Positions 1 to 9,676 of a DNA stretch of 64,000 nucleotides are shown piece after piece (position 1 is the stretch's first letter; the number at the start of each line of letters is the position of its first letter). The stretch lies in the NCBI RefSeq assembly GCF_030908545.1, contig NZ_CP133083.1, positions 1,798,001 to 1,862,000 on the forward strand, written 5' to 3'. Under the pieces are notes generated by a model that made no database searches, was not told the origin of the DNA, and saw only the letters and a program-made list of their open reading frames with translations. A program made the position numbers and the translations under genes. Origin of the DNA: Nitrosomonas sp. sh817. Its GTDB lineage: Bacteria; Pseudomonadota; Gammaproteobacteria; Burkholderiales; Nitrosomonadaceae.

Positions 1-2238
1 AGCAAGGTCAACAGCCGGAATCTCAGGCGCAGATTCACTTGCGGTCTCCGGCTGCTCAAAGTCAATTGCGTCGCTTATCAAATTCGATTCATCACTTTGC
101 AGCGAATCTGCTTTACTGATCGTGGAATTATCGCCGTCCAAATCCAAGCTTGCAGAATCAAACTCCAGAATAATCTCATCCTGGTTCGTATCCGCATCAG
201 TGGTTGCAGCACGCATTGAATCATCATCAGACGCTGCATCGGCAGCAACAACGTCGAGTGAATAGTCCAAGCTCCCGGTATCTTCAGCTAATTGGCTGAC
301 TTCATCTTCTTCGGATGATTGAGATAGCGCTCGTTTTGTTTCTTCTTCGGATCCGGTATCGAGATCGAAATCAATTTCATTGGAGAAATCCGTAGCTGAG
401 GCAACTGAAGCGGATTCTATCGGCTCACTATCATCTTCAGGAGTTTCCTCGACTAATGCGGAATCCAGCGGCTGTTCCTCCAGCAGCGGCTCCGCGCCGG
501 ATTCATCGTCAGTTGCTTCGGCGATCAGACCGGCCGTTCCTTCATCGCTTGCTTCATGTTCCACAAAGCCGGTATCGCCATGATCGAAATCATCCTCCCG
601 GTCAGCCGGTTCCGGGAAAGAACTGATATTTTCGTAAGTCAGTTCTTCGTCGCCGGAATCCGAAGCAGTGAGCGGATCATCGTCATCTGCAGCCGCTGAC
701 GCTGCCGCTGTAGCGGCGGATGCACCGGCCATCCCTGCCATTCTAGAGCGCATGGTGGAAGAAAATCCTTGTTTTTCAATATCTTCTTCGTCATCTCCCT
801 CGAATTGTTTTTTGCGTCTTCTAATAATCAGAAGCATCAATAACAGCAACAGAATCGATGCGCCGGCGATATATTCCATATATTCGAACAGCAATTCGAT
901 CAAGCCCGGCGATTGTTCTTCCTCAACCGGAAGAGGCACGGGACTGACAGTCGTCATTGCTTCCTGAGGGGGCTGTGCTAGCTCGCCATGTTCCGGTTGC
1001 GGAGGTAGAGAATGGGTCTCCGGCTCCATTTTTGTTTCTGCAGGTAAATCAATCGCAATAGGCGGTTGCGCTTCCGGTTTTAAAGTACCGGCAGGCAACG
1101 ATTCTGCGTTCACCTGGGCTTGCGCCAGAACCGAATCTTTCAATTCCAGCAAATGTTTGAGGTTCGCAATGCTTTTTTCTAGCATGGCGACGCGTTCGTT
1201 AGCTTCTTTTAATGCCAGATTTCTTGCAATCGCATCCTCTTCCATCATGCGCAAACGGTCAACCAAACTCGAATCCGCAGCCTGGTCATCCTTATCCAGC
1301 TGCGTACCACTCGATAACTTCAGTACTTCTTTAGGCGCATCGGCGGCCATTGATTTCTTATCAATAGTAGTCGTGATTTGCCCTTGATCCGATTGACTAA
1401 CCGTATGCGTTGTCGATGATTCTCTGCTGGCAGTCGCCAATTTTGCCTGATATTGCCGCCAATCATTAGTCTGCATCTTGATTTCGGCGCTTGCGGTCGC
1501 GGTATCGATTGCAGCAATTTCATCTTGATCCGGAATATTCAGAATCGCGCCGGCCTTGAGCAAATTCATATTGTTGGCAATAAATGCGTCGCGATTGGCG
1601 CGATGGAGCGCTACCAGCATTTGGTTCAGGTTGACTCCCGGCGGCAATACCCGGCGTGCTATCGACGATAGCGTATCTCCTCGGCTAACCGGCCCGTAAG
1701 TTTTAGCGCTATCACGCCCTCTGGTTCGCGCAGCCGGTTTGAAATCGCCTTTGGTTTCCGTCGCTTTATCCGCTTCCAGTCTGGATGTAGTAATTTGCGT
1801 CGCGGGACTCGCCGATGCAGCGGCAAAATTTTGCGTGGTTGATTCAACCGGATCAAGCAATACAGTGTATTCACGCAGAATCTTGCCGGATGACCAGCTT
1901 AATTCAATCAGAACCATTAAAAATGGATCATTCACGGCTTGCGGAGAAGTTAGCTTGACGTAAGGATTGCCATTAATCCTCGATTCCACCGACACCCTGA
2001 CAGTCGATAGGACCGATTCGTAGCTGATGCCCGCTTGAGCAAACGCTTCCCGGGTTGCGATACTGGCTTTTAGAGTTGGAACCTCATCACTACTGGCCGT
2101 GACTATGTCAATTTCGGCATTTAAAGGCTGCCCTAATGCCGAATTAAGCGTCAGCTTGCCAAGTCCTGCGGCATAAATGGCAGCCGGTAACATCAGGATG
2201 ATTACAAACAAGCTTACTCTAAAAGATGTTTTATACAC
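1..2238 (-). CDS. fimV: FimV-like peptidoglycan-binding polar protein (3' end outside window)
   Basis: Only the first 746 codons are in the window and the frame stays open to position 1. A GTG start at 2238 is chosen because a GAGAGGG Shine-Dalgarno sequence lies at 2246-2252 and a signal peptide follows directly. The N-terminal domain (GLGKLTLNSALGQPLNAEID) is typical of the FimV/HubP family. A LysM domain sits near residues 183-245, a coiled coil near 320-370 and one membrane helix near 455-475. The cytoplasmic part is very acidic and repetitive (Asp, Glu, Ser, Ala). In the family this inner-membrane protein binds peptidoglycan and organises cell poles, twitching motility and type IV pili. 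The conserved C-terminal FimV motif would lie beyond the left edge. It is followed in the same direction upstream by asd, as in many proteobacteria. Confidence 0.9.
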   Translation of the reverse strand, partial: MYKTSFRVSLFVIILMLPAAIYAAGLGKLTLNSALGQPLNAEIDIVTASSDEVPTLKASIATREAFAQAGISYESVLSTVRVSVESRINGNPYVKLTSPQAVNDPFLMVLIELSWSSGKILREYTVLLDPVESTTQNFAAASASPATQITTSRLEADKATETKGDFKPAARTRGRDSAKTYGPVSRGDTLSSIARRVLPPGVNLNQMLVALHRANRDAFIANNMNLLKAGAILNIPDQDEIAAIDTATASAEIKMQTNDWRQYQAKLATASRESSTTHTVSQSDQGQITTTIDKKSMAADAPKEVLKLSSGTQLDKDDQAADSSLVDRLRMMEEDAIARNLALKEANERVAMLEKSIANLKHLLELKDSVLAQAQVNAESLPAGTLKPEAQPPIAIDLPAETKMEPETHSLPPQPEHGELAQPPQEAMTTVSPVPLPVEEEQSPGLIELLFEYMEYIAGASILLLLLMLLIIRRRKKQFEGDDEEDIEKQGFSSTMRSRMAGMAGASAATAAASAAADDDDPLTASDSGDEELTYENISSFPEPADREDDFDHGDTGFVEHEASDEGTAGLIAEATDDESGAEPLLEEQPLDSALVEETPEDDSEPIESASVASATDFSNEIDFDLDTGSEEETKRALSQSSEEDEVSQLAEDTGSLDYSLDVVAADAASDDDSMRAATTDADTNQDEIILEFDSASLDLDGDNSTISKADSLQSDESNLISDAIDFEQPETASESAPEIPAVDLA

Positions 2239-2397
2239 TGAAGTACCCTCTCAAGTTTTTGAAAATTAATATCGGAAGGCTAGCATTGCGGCGTAATCAT
2301 ACAAGCCGGAATTATGCGTTAAATAATAGGCTAATTTCTTTTATGCAAACTCTGAAAGTTATTCAATATTCAAGGATTATTAACTGATTACAGCAAT

Positions 2398-3510
2398 TTA
2401 ATGCTCAATCAATATTCGCAACATTCTTCGTAACGGTTCGGCTGCTCCCCACAGCAACTGATCACCGACCGTGAATACCGACAAATATTCATTACCCATC
2501 GCCAGCTTGCGCAACCGGCCGACTGGAATGGATAGCGTGCCGGTTACTGCCGCCGGCGTTAAACTCGCAGTCGTTGCTTCTCGTTCGTTAGGTACCACAT
2601 GCACCCAATCGTTGGAGTGTGCGATAACGTCTTCAATCTCATCCAGCGGCACATCCTGTTTTAATTTGATCGTTAAAGCCTGGCTATGGCAGCGCATCGC
2701 GCCGACGCGCACACAGATTCCATCGACGGGGATTTGCCGGTTGCTTCTTCCAAGAATCTTGTTGGTTTCGGCCTGACCTTTCCATTCTTCACGGCTTTGC
2801 CCGTTGGCGACTTCTTTGTCAATCCAGGGTATCAAGCTGCCGGCCAATGGCACCCCGAAATTTTCTTTGGGAAAGTTTTTATCGCGCAAGGTACCGGCAA
2901 CTTCCCGGTCAATATCCAGAATGCTGGAGGCAGGGTTATCCAGCAAATCCTTTGCGACACGATGCGCTTCACCCATTTGCTGCAATAATTCACGCATGTT
3001 CTTTGCGCCGGCGCCGGAAGCCGCTTGGTAGGTCATCGCGCTCATCCATTCCACCATGCCTTTTTCGAAAAGACCGCCGACAGCCATCAGCATCAGACTG
3101 ACCGTACAATTTCCACCGATGTAATTTTTCACCCCGTCATGCAGCGCTTGCTCGATCACCGGCTTGTTGACCGGATCCAAAATAATCACGGCGTCTTTAT
3201 CCATCCGCAAGGCCGAAGCTGCATCGATCCAGTAGCCTTGCCAGCCCGCTTGGCGCAACTGTTTGAAGACTTGATTGGTATAATCGCCGCCTTGGCAAGA
3301 AATGATGATATCCATCGCACTCAGTTGATCGACGTCGAATGCATCTTTAAGCGCGGGTATTTCCTTACCTATGTCGGGACCCGCGCCACCCTTCTGCGAA
3401 GTTGTAAAAAAAACGGGATCGATCAGAGAAAAATCCTCTTCTTCCCGCATTCTTTGCATTAATACCGAACCCACCATGCCACGCCAACCGACAAAACCGA
3501 CTTGTTTCAT
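2398..3510 (-). CDS. asd: Aspartate-semialdehyde dehydrogenase
   Basis: Catalyses NADPH-dependent reduction of aspartyl phosphate to aspartate semialdehyde in the lysine, threonine, methionine and diaminopimelate pathway. The N-terminus carries the nucleotide-binding motif [14 protein letters not shown]. The catalytic cysteine lies in [10 protein letters not shown] at residue 135, the same position as in E. coli Asd. The 370-residue length matches the usual size of about 367-370. I chose the ATG at 3510 rather than an in-frame codon 27 bases upstream because the family begins directly with this motif and an AAGAG-type ribosome site precedes it. It sits in the order leuC-leuD-leuB-asd-fimV, a common betaproteobacterial arrangement that joins branched-chain and aspartate-family synthesis. 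Confidence 0.96.
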   Translation of the reverse strand: MKQVGFVGWRGMVGSVLMQRMREEEDFSLIDPVFFTTSQKGGAGPDIGKEIPALKDAFDVDQLSAMDIIISCQGGDYTNQVFKQLRQAGWQGYWIDAASALRMDKDAVIILDPVNKPVIEQALHDGVKNYIGGNCTVSLMLMAVGGLFEKGMVEWMSAMTYQAASGAGAKNMRELLQQMGEAHRVAKDLLDNPASSILDIDREVAGTLRDKNFPKENFGVPLAGSLIPWIDKEVANGQSREEWKGQAETNKILGRSNRQIPVDGICVRVGAMRCHSQALTIKLKQDVPLDEIEDVIAHSNDWVHVVPNEREATTASLTPAAVTGTLSIPVGRLRKLAMGNEYLSVFTVGDQLLWGAAEPLRRMLRILIEH

Positions 3511-3638
3511 TGCAAATCTCTTATTCAAAAAATACAACCTATTAAATACGAATCATCATATTAGCTTACTTTGCCAATAGATAACAATTAATTAGCGCAT
3601 CTATTTCACTTCAATTATTGAATCACCGCGAAAAAACC

Positions 3639-4703
3639 TCACATCAACTGCAATACCGCATCACCCATCGCTTTTGTGCCAACGGACTTCATTCCAGGCT
3701 CATCGATATCTTTTGTCCGGTAGCCTGATGCCAGCACCTTTTTAACTGCATTCTCAATCCGTTGCGCAGCCTCTTCTTGATTGAAGGTGTAACGCAACAT
3801 CATCGCCACCGACAAAATAGTCGCCAATGGATTGGCCAGATCTTTACCCGCAATATCCGGCGCCGACCCATGAATCGGTTCATACAGCCCTTTATTGTTT
3901 TCATCCAGTGAAGCCGATGGCAGCATGCCGATCGAACCGGTCAGCATTGATGCTTCGTCCGACAAAATATCACCGAACATATTACCGGTGACGATCACGT
4001 CAAATTGTTTGGGATTACGCACCAGTTGCATCGCGGCGTTATCAACCAGCATATGGGATAGTGTTACTTGCGGGTATTGTTGCGCCACTTCCGATACGAC
4101 ATCACGCCACAACTGTGTGCATTCCAGCACATTCATTTTATCCACTGAGCATAATTTTCCTTGCCGTTTGGCCGCTGCTTGAAATGCCACATGCGCGATT
4201 CTTCTTATTTCGGATTCACTATAAATCATTGTGTTAAAACCGACACGTTGCCCATCGCGCGTCTCGATACCACGCGGCTCGCCGAAATAGATATCTCCGG
4301 TCAGTTCACGCACAATCATGATATCGAGTCCGGCAACAACGTCATATTTCAGGCTCGAAGCATTGGCAAGTTCCGGATATAAAATAGCAGGACGCAGATT
4401 CGCAAACAGATTGAGCGCCTTGCGGATTGCCAAAAGACCTCTTTCAGGACGCTGATGACGCGGCAACGCATCGTATTGCGGCCCCCCCACAGCGCCCAGA
4501 AGCACTGCATCCGCTTCGCTTGCCAGACGGTGCGTCGCTTCAGGGTACGGTTCTCCGGTTGCATCCACCGCACAACCGCCGATCAAACCATGCTCCAACT
4601 CAATCTCAAGGCCGTCATTTTTAAGATGATCCAGAACTCGTACCGCTTGCGCGACAATTTCAGGCCCGATCCCATCACCTGCCAAAACTGCAATTTTCAT
4701 CAT
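3639..4703 (-). CDS. leuB: 3-isopropylmalate dehydrogenase
   Basis: Third enzyme of leucine synthesis: NAD-dependent oxidative decarboxylation of 3-isopropylmalate. The sequence opens with [15 protein letters not shown], carries the family signature around [15 protein letters not shown] and ends near the usual 350-360 residues (354 here). Two adjacent ATG codons (4703 and 4700) are possible starts and no strong ribosome site separates them. It lies 27 bases downstream of leuD on the same strand, so translation from a leuCDB transcript is likely. Confidence 0.96.
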   Translation of the reverse strand: MMKIAVLAGDGIGPEIVAQAVRVLDHLKNDGLEIELEHGLIGGCAVDATGEPYPEATHRLASEADAVLLGAVGGPQYDALPRHQRPERGLLAIRKALNLFANLRPAILYPELANASSLKYDVVAGLDIMIVRELTGDIYFGEPRGIETRDGQRVGFNTMIYSESEIRRIAHVAFQAAAKRQGKLCSVDKMNVLECTQLWRDVVSEVAQQYPQVTLSHMLVDNAAMQLVRNPKQFDVIVTGNMFGDILSDEASMLTGSIGMLPSASLDENNKGLYEPIHGSAPDIAGKDLANPLATILSVAMMLRYTFNQEEAAQRIENAVKKVLASGYRTKDIDEPGMKSVGTKAMGDAVLQLM

Positions 4704-4730
4704 TATTCAATTATCTAAAAATATTAAAGC

Positions 4731-5369
4731 TTACACAAACAGCCAAGGCTGCTGTTCGCGCCGTTTTTGCTCAAATTGCTTTATTTTTTCGGCGTGTTGC
4801 AAGGTCAGGCCGATCTCATCAAGCCCATTCAGCAAGCAGTGCTTGCGAAACGGATCGATCTCAAACGGATACGCTTCGTGACCGGGAGTCGATACATTTT
4901 GATTTTGCAGATCAACCGTCAATTGATAACCAATGGTTGATTTAACTTCATCAAACAACCGATCCATCGCCGTCTCGCTCAAAATGACCGGTAACAGACC
5001 TATCTTGAAGCAATTATTAAAAAAAATATCCGCGAAACTGGGCGCAATAATCACCCGGAACCCATAATCCTGCAACGCCCACGGCGCATGCTCGCGGCTC
5101 GAACCGCAGCCGAAATTGGCGCGCGCCAGCAAAACCTGCGCCCCCTGATAACGCGGCTGATTCAGCACAAAATCCGGATTGGGCTGGCGCTTCGCCGGAT
5201 CCATGCCAGGTTCGCCATGATCAAGAAACCGCCATTCGTCGAATAGATTCTGGCCGAAACCGGAACGCTTGATCGATTTTAAGAATTGTTTCGGGATAAT
5301 GGCATCGGTATCGACATTGGCGCGATCCATCGGAGCCGCCAAACCGGTCAGCGTATGAAATTTTTCCAT
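4731..5369 (-). CDS. leuD: 3-isopropylmalate dehydratase small subunit
   Basis: Small (swivel-domain) subunit of isopropylmalate isomerase, working with LeuC to interconvert 2- and 3-isopropylmalate. The protein starts [20 protein letters not shown] and contains the conserved segment [15 protein letters not shown] that contributes to the active site. At 212 residues it has the normal length. Many betaproteobacteria carry an entericidin-like lipoprotein gene between leuC and leuD; here only 32 bases separate them and no such gene is present. Confidence 0.96.
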   Translation of the reverse strand: MEKFHTLTGLAAPMDRANVDTDAIIPKQFLKSIKRSGFGQNLFDEWRFLDHGEPGMDPAKRQPNPDFVLNQPRYQGAQVLLARANFGCGSSREHAPWALQDYGFRVIIAPSFADIFFNNCFKIGLLPVILSETAMDRLFDEVKSTIGYQLTVDLQNQNVSTPGHEAYPFEIDPFRKHCLLNGLDEIGLTLQHAEKIKQFEQKRREQQPWLFV

Positions 5370-5401
5370 TGAACTTTATATGAATAGAACAGGTTATTGT
5401 T

Positions 5402-6811
5402 TTACTGCAGCTTGCGCACGTCGACAAAATGCCCTGCCACCGCCGCCGCCGCCGCCATCGCCGGACTCACCAGATGCGTCCGCCCGCCGGGACCTTGCCG
5501 GCCTTCAAAATTGCGGTTGGAAGTCGAGGCGCATCGCTCGCCGGGTAACAGCCGGTCATCATTCATCGCCAGACACATCGAGCAACCGGGTTCGCGCCAC
5601 TCAAAACCCGCCGCCCTGAAAATTTGATCCAGGCCTTCCTGTTCCGCTTGTTGCTTAACCAAACCGGAACCCGGAACCACCAGCGCTTGCTTAATGTTCG
5701 CCGCAATATGCTTACCCTTAACGATTTGCGCCGCTGCCCGCAAATCCTCGATGCGAGAATTGGTACACGACCCGATAAATACCTTGTCGATCATAATTTG
5801 CTGAATCGGCGTGTTGGCAATCAGCCCCATGTACTTGAGCGCTTGCTGCATATCATGACGTTTCACTTCATCGTTGACCTGCATCGGGTCAGGCACGGTA
5901 CCATCAATCGTAGTGACCATTTCCGGGGATGTGCCCCAGGTCACTTGCGGTTTAATTTGCGCGGCATCCAGTCTGACCGTCTTATCAAACTGCGCGCCTT
6001 CATCGCTATGAAGCGTGCGCCAATACTTGACGGCATTATCCCATCGCTCGCCTTGCGGCGCGAACGGACGCCCTTTGATGTAATCGATGGTGGTATCATC
6101 CACAGCCACCATTCCGGCGCGCGCGCCTGCCTCGATCGCCATATTGCATAGCGTCATACGCCCTTCCATCGATAACGCGCGAATCGCGCTGCCGCTGAAC
6201 TCGATGGCATACCCGGTGCCGCCGGCGGTGCCAATTTCACCGATAACCGCCAGAGCGATATCTTTCGCGGTCATACCGAAACCCAAAACACCTTCCACGG
6301 AAATACGCATGGTTTTCGATTTTTTCATCAGCAAACACTGCGTCGCCAGCACATGTTCAACCTCCGATGTGCCGATGCCGAACGCCAGGCATCCGAACGC
6401 GCCGTGCGTGCTGGTATGCGAATCCCCGCACACAACTGTCATACCGGGTAACGTCGCGCCTTGCTCCGGCCCGATCACATGAACGATGCCCTGACGCAAA
6501 TCGCTCATTTTGAATTCGGTAATCCCTAATTCATCGCAATTCTGATCGAGCGTATCAACCTGTAAACGGGAAATGGGATCATGAATGCCATGACTTCGAT
6601 CAGTCGTCGGCACATTGTGATCCGCAACCGCAAGAATCGAATTCAACCGCCAAGGCTTCCGCCCCGCCAATTTCAAACTTTCAAACGCCTGCGGACTCGT
6701 CACCTCATGCACGAGATGACGATCAATATAGATCAATGTCATGCTATGCGGATCGGCGGATTCGGTATGAACCACGTGCTGGTTCCAAAGTTTGTCGTAT
6801 AACGTTTGCAT
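5402..6811 (-). CDS. leuC: 3-isopropylmalate dehydratase large subunit
   Basis: Large, aconitase-like subunit holding the [4Fe-4S] cluster. Three cluster cysteines can be placed: Cys349 in [12 protein letters not shown] and Cys410 and Cys413 in [11 protein letters not shown]. Other conserved stretches include [11 protein letters not shown] and [14 protein letters not shown]. The 469-residue length is standard. It is the first gene of leuCDB; 96 bases of AT-rich, A-tract-containing DNA separate it from the upstream MFS gene. No leader peptide or attenuator was recognised there. Confidence 0.97.
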   Translation of the reverse strand: MQTLYDKLWNQHVVHTESADPHSMTLIYIDRHLVHEVTSPQAFESLKLAGRKPWRLNSILAVADHNVPTTDRSHGIHDPISRLQVDTLDQNCDELGITEFKMSDLRQGIVHVIGPEQGATLPGMTVVCGDSHTSTHGAFGCLAFGIGTSEVEHVLATQCLLMKKSKTMRISVEGVLGFGMTAKDIALAVIGEIGTAGGTGYAIEFSGSAIRALSMEGRMTLCNMAIEAGARAGMVAVDDTTIDYIKGRPFAPQGERWDNAVKYWRTLHSDEGAQFDKTVRLDAAQIKPQVTWGTSPEMVTTIDGTVPDPMQVNDEVKRHDMQQALKYMGLIANTPIQQIMIDKVFIGSCTNSRIEDLRAAAQIVKGKHIAANIKQALVVPGSGLVKQQAEQEGLDQIFRAAGFEWREPGCSMCLAMNDDRLLPGERCASTSNRNFEGRQGPGGRTHLVSPAMAAAAAVAGHFVDVRKLQ

Positions 6812-6907
6812 CTGATCTGGTGAAAATAAAAAAACAAAAAAGAAAAAACAATTAATTGATAATTATCCCATAAAGTTTACCGGTTCAACAAATTGAACAA
6901 TCCGCAG

Positions 6908-8053
6908 CTAATGATTGAACGAATGCATCTTCCACGCAATGACCAGCAACCCTAACAAAGCCGTGACCGCGCTGATAAAAAAAGTGACCTCCGCTCCCAG
7001 CCAATCCCAGGTATAACCGCTCGAAACCGCCCCCAAGGCGCCGCCGAGACCGTAGGCAATGCTGGTATAAAGCGCTTGTCCTTTCGCTTGATTACGCCCT
7101 TTGAAAAAATAATGGATCACCATCATTGCCGCGACATGATGCGCCCCGTAAGTCGCCGCATGCAATATTTGCGCCAGAATCAATATGGCCGGCCAATCAA
7201 CCCAACTGCCTATCAGCGCAAAACGGAGCGTGGCGCAAGCGAAACTGAACATCAAAATCTGCTTGAGGCGGAAATGCCGCATCAGCCAAGGCATGATGAA
7301 AAAAATGCCGATTTCACAGATCACGCCGATCGCCCATAGCCATCCGACAAATCCCTTGTCATAGCCATGCTCAACCAGATAAATCGAGAAAAAAGTGTAG
7401 TAGGCGCCGTGCGCAAACAACATCAACAGGCTGGAAAATAGAAAAGCTATGACTTCGGGGCGCCTGCAAATTTGCCGGATCGAATGAAATCCGCTGACAT
7501 GACTGATGATTTCCTTTTCCGGTATCTGGTACGAAAATAGCACGATACCCACCTTCAATCCCAGCACGACCCAAAGCAGCCAAATGATCTCAACGATTTC
7601 CAGCAAATAACCAATGCCCACAACCGATACCACAAACCCTACCGACCCCCAGGAACGGATCCGGCCGTAACGGTCGGTCGAATCGCCCAGATGCGACAAT
7701 GTAATGGCTTCCATCAAAGGCAGCGACGCACTCCAAAAAAAGCTCATCAACAACGTCACGAAAAAAATCCAGACGAATGATTCACCCCAGAAAAAACCGC
7801 AATAACTGATCAAACCGCAGACAGCGGCCAATTGCACCACGCGCACGCGCTTTCCGGTATGATCCGCCAGCCATCCCCAGGCTGCGGGAGAAAAGATCCG
7901 GGTTACCAGTAATAATGACATCAGCACGCCGATTTGCAGCGCGTTAAAATGCAGCGATTGCAAATACAAGCTCCAGTACGGCGAAAAAGCTCCAATGAAA
8001 GCAAAATAGAAAAAATAAAAACCGGATAAGCGCCAATAGGGAAGTGTCGGCAT
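6908..8053 (-). CDS. MFS permease of the 3-phenylpropionate (HcaT-like) type
   Basis: A 381-residue inner-membrane protein with about twelve hydrophobic segments. Conserved stretches such as FYFFYFAFIGAFSPYWSLYL near the start and the motif AWGWLADHTGKRVRVVQ place it in the MFS subgroup annotated as PPP/HcaT or nucleoside:proton symporter-like. The substrate cannot be read from the sequence. I chose the ATG at 8053 because the family starts just before the first helix; an in-frame ATG at 8143 would add 30 atypical residues. Neither start has a strong ribosome site. It shares its strand with leuCDB but could have its own promoter. Confidence 0.8.
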   Translation of the reverse strand: MPTLPYWRLSGFYFFYFAFIGAFSPYWSLYLQSLHFNALQIGVLMSLLLVTRIFSPAAWGWLADHTGKRVRVVQLAAVCGLISYCGFFWGESFVWIFFVTLLMSFFWSASLPLMEAITLSHLGDSTDRYGRIRSWGSVGFVVSVVGIGYLLEIVEIIWLLWVVLGLKVGIVLFSYQIPEKEIISHVSGFHSIRQICRRPEVIAFLFSSLLMLFAHGAYYTFFSIYLVEHGYDKGFVGWLWAIGVICEIGIFFIMPWLMRHFRLKQILMFSFACATLRFALIGSWVDWPAILILAQILHAATYGAHHVAAMMVIHYFFKGRNQAKGQALYTSIAYGLGGALGAVSSGYTWDWLGAEVTFFISAVTALLGLLVIAWKMHSFNH

Positions 8054-8346
8054 AAATGTTATGCGAAAGCTGATAACCACATGATTTAGAAAAATTACCC
8101 GGCACGATGCCGGCATTAAACCCGGGAAGCGGCTTGCAATCAATCGAAAAACTTGCCGGATTCCTTGAAAACCGCGATTCTACTAGAATTCCGCTTGCCT
8201 TTTAGGGAAGCCCTGATTAATTCAGTGAACGAGAGGAAGCACGAGGCGCACGGAACGCAGCAACCGAGACATATCGAAAAGATAGGCGAGGAAGCGAGTA
8301 CCGCGCAACGATTTGATTCGCTCGTATAGTCAATTAATCAGATGGA

Positions 8347-8359
8347 ATGGACACCGCCC
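8347..8359 (+). repeat. Left subterminal inverted repeat of the IS1111-type element
   Basis: ATGGACACCGCCC, a perfect inverted copy of 9585-9597, lying 5 bases inside the left junction. Confidence 0.9.
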
Positions 8360-8430
8360 TCCTGACAACGGCATCGCAATGTGCCACAGTTGGCTTTCAA
8401 TCATCAACTCAAAATTGGAGGGCAGCATCC

Positions 8431-9321
8431 ATGGATAAGATTAGCGTAGTTGGTTTGGATTTGGCAAAGAATGTTTTTCAGGTACACGCTGTTAATGCAC
8501 AAGGACGGGTGGTTGAGCGCAAGCAATTGAGGCGAAGCGAGGTACTGTCGTGGTTTGCAAAGATCGAACCTTGCCGGATTGGGCTGGAAGCCTGTGGCGG
8601 CATGCATTATTGGGCACGCAAGCTGAGCGAGCTGGGGCATACGGTGCGGCCGATGGCGGCAAGGTTCATCAAACCCTATTTGAAGTCGAACAAGTCGGAT
8701 ATGCTCGATGCGGAAGCCATTTGTGAAGCAGTGCAACGCCCGGGAATGCGCTTTGTTTCGGTTAAGTCCGCGCAGGAAGATACCGGCGATGAGTTGCCGC
8801 CGATGTGCCGGGATTTGGCCGCTGTGTTGCGGGATCAATTATCGGCACTCGATGAGCGGATTGCGCTACTGGAGCACAGGATTCAGCAATGGCACGTCAG
8901 CAATGAAGCGAGTCAACGCTTGGCCGGGATTCCTGGTGTGGGCGTCATAAGCGCTACCGCGATTGCTGCAGCGATAGGTGATGCAAGGGCATTTACCAAT
9001 GGACGGCAATTTGCCGCTTGGCTAGGACTGGTGCCACGCCAGGCATCGAGCGGCGGGCGGCAACGTCTGCTGGGAATCAGTAAACGAGGTGATCGTTATC
9101 TGCGCACTTTGATGATCCACGGTGCGCGTGCTGTAATCCGGCATTTACGTGCGCGGCAACAAGCCGGTAAGCCGCCTGGCAATGCCTGGATTGCGCAACT
9201 GCTGGCGCGGTGTCATCCCAATGTCGCAACAGTGGCGCTGGCCAATCACAATGCCCGGGCAGCTTGGGCATTGCTGGCTAAAAATGAAACCTATCGTGCT
9301 AGATACGCTGCTGAAGCATGA
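8431..9321 (+). CDS. IS110/IS1111-family transposase with probable internal deletion
   Basis: The start at 8431 has a GGAGGG ribosome site at 8417-8422. The N-terminal RuvC-like domain shows VVGLDLAKNVFQVHA (Asp10), RIGLEACGGMHYWA (Glu53) and KSDMLDAEAI (Asp90, Asp93). The C-terminal Tnp20 domain carries LAGIPGVGVISATAIAAAIG and the serine-containing ASSGGRQRLLGISKRGD. The protein has 296 residues against about 340 for the group. The usual coiled-coil stretch (around QQAVLALHRARQG and IRGLLAEFG) is absent: VKSAQED is followed at once by TGDELPPMCRDL, near residue 117. This looks like an in-frame loss of about 45 codons, so activity is doubtful. Confidence 0.88.
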   Translation: MDKISVVGLDLAKNVFQVHAVNAQGRVVERKQLRRSEVLSWFAKIEPCRIGLEACGGMHYWARKLSELGHTVRPMAARFIKPYLKSNKSDMLDAEAICEAVQRPGMRFVSVKSAQEDTGDELPPMCRDLAAVLRDQLSALDERIALLEHRIQQWHVSNEASQRLAGIPGVGVISATAIAAAIGDARAFTNGRQFAAWLGLVPRQASSGGRQRLLGISKRGDRYLRTLMIHGARAVIRHLRARQQAGKPPGNAWIAQLLARCHPNVATVALANHNARAAWALLAKNETYRARYAAEA

Positions 9322-9584
9322 TGATATGAGCGATTCATAAAAAACAGAAGCATCGTTAACAGGAGGATATTCATTCACGATTGCTTGCATTTATGTGATG
9401 GGAAGACAGGTCGGACCGCGGCGGCCAAACCCGGGGAAGCTCTCGAAGCAACCAGACTTCGCTATTCAGATTGGGACCCGCCGGCGAATACACCATAGGG
9501 GCTCTGAGCTAAACGCTCTTATCAAAAGCCGAATGTAAGTGTGCAATCGAACCTTGTGTTTCTATACATCAGTGCTTGCAAGAC
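9322..9584 (+). ncRNA. Candidate bridge/seek RNA region of the IS1111-type element
   Basis: A 263-base noncoding stretch between the transposase stop and the right inverted repeat. In IS1111-group elements the guide RNA that specifies target and donor DNA is encoded here. The stretch holds GC-rich segments able to fold (CCGCGGCGGCC; GAAGC with GCTATTC nearby). The 14-mer CATCAGTGCTTGCA at 9567-9580 matches 10 of 14 bases of the rebuilt target AATCAGCGCTTCCC, and GGGGAAGCTCT near 9432 resembles its complement. These matches are short and could be chance; location is the main support. Confidence 0.45.
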
Positions 9585-9597
9585 GGGCGGTGTCCAT
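9585..9597 (-). repeat. Right subterminal inverted repeat of the IS1111-type element
   Basis: GGGCGGTGTCCAT, the exact reverse complement of 8347-8359, followed by 3 bases (GTA) before the junction. Confidence 0.9.
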
Positions 9598-9676
9598 GTA
9601 AGCGCTTCCCTAGGAGAACTAAGCTCGACAGCCTGAAAAGACTTATCCGTCAAAAAAAGAAATTTACCGCAGCGCA

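Larger units (their letters stand above)
8342..9600 (+). mobile_element. IS110-family insertion sequence, IS1111 group
   Basis: About 1.26 kb. It shows the IS1111-group hallmarks: a RuvC-like DEDD plus Tnp20 transposase, perfect 13-bp subterminal inverted repeats (ATGGACACCGCCC), 5 bases outside the left repeat and 3 outside the right, and a long noncoding right end. Flanks share only AG (CT on the other strand), consistent with a dinucleotide core rather than a longer target duplication. The target is the right terminal inverted repeat of a MITE. IS1111-group elements such as IS4321/IS5075 are known for choosing terminal repeats of other elements. Confidence 0.88.
8203..9612 (+). repeat. MITE-like repeat copy A, split by an IS1111-type insertion
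   Basis: The left part covers 8203-8341 and the displaced right tip 9601-9612. Both outer ends carry TA (8203-8204 and 9611-9612), as after Tc1/IS630-type insertion. The left terminal inverted repeat reads GGGAAGCCCTGATTAAT. Removing the insertion and one copy of a shared AG rebuilds a right end ATTAATCAGCGCTTCCC, complementary to the left one at 16 of 17 positions. The interior (AAGCACGAGGCGCACGGAAC and following) is clearly homologous to copies at 46682-46830 and 50036-50184. No coding capacity. Confidence 0.85.

Noticed and set aside
8203-8341. Left MITE part as a terminator of the MFS gene or a small RNA gene
   Set aside because: Homology to two other copies and TA flanks explain it better as a mobile repeat.
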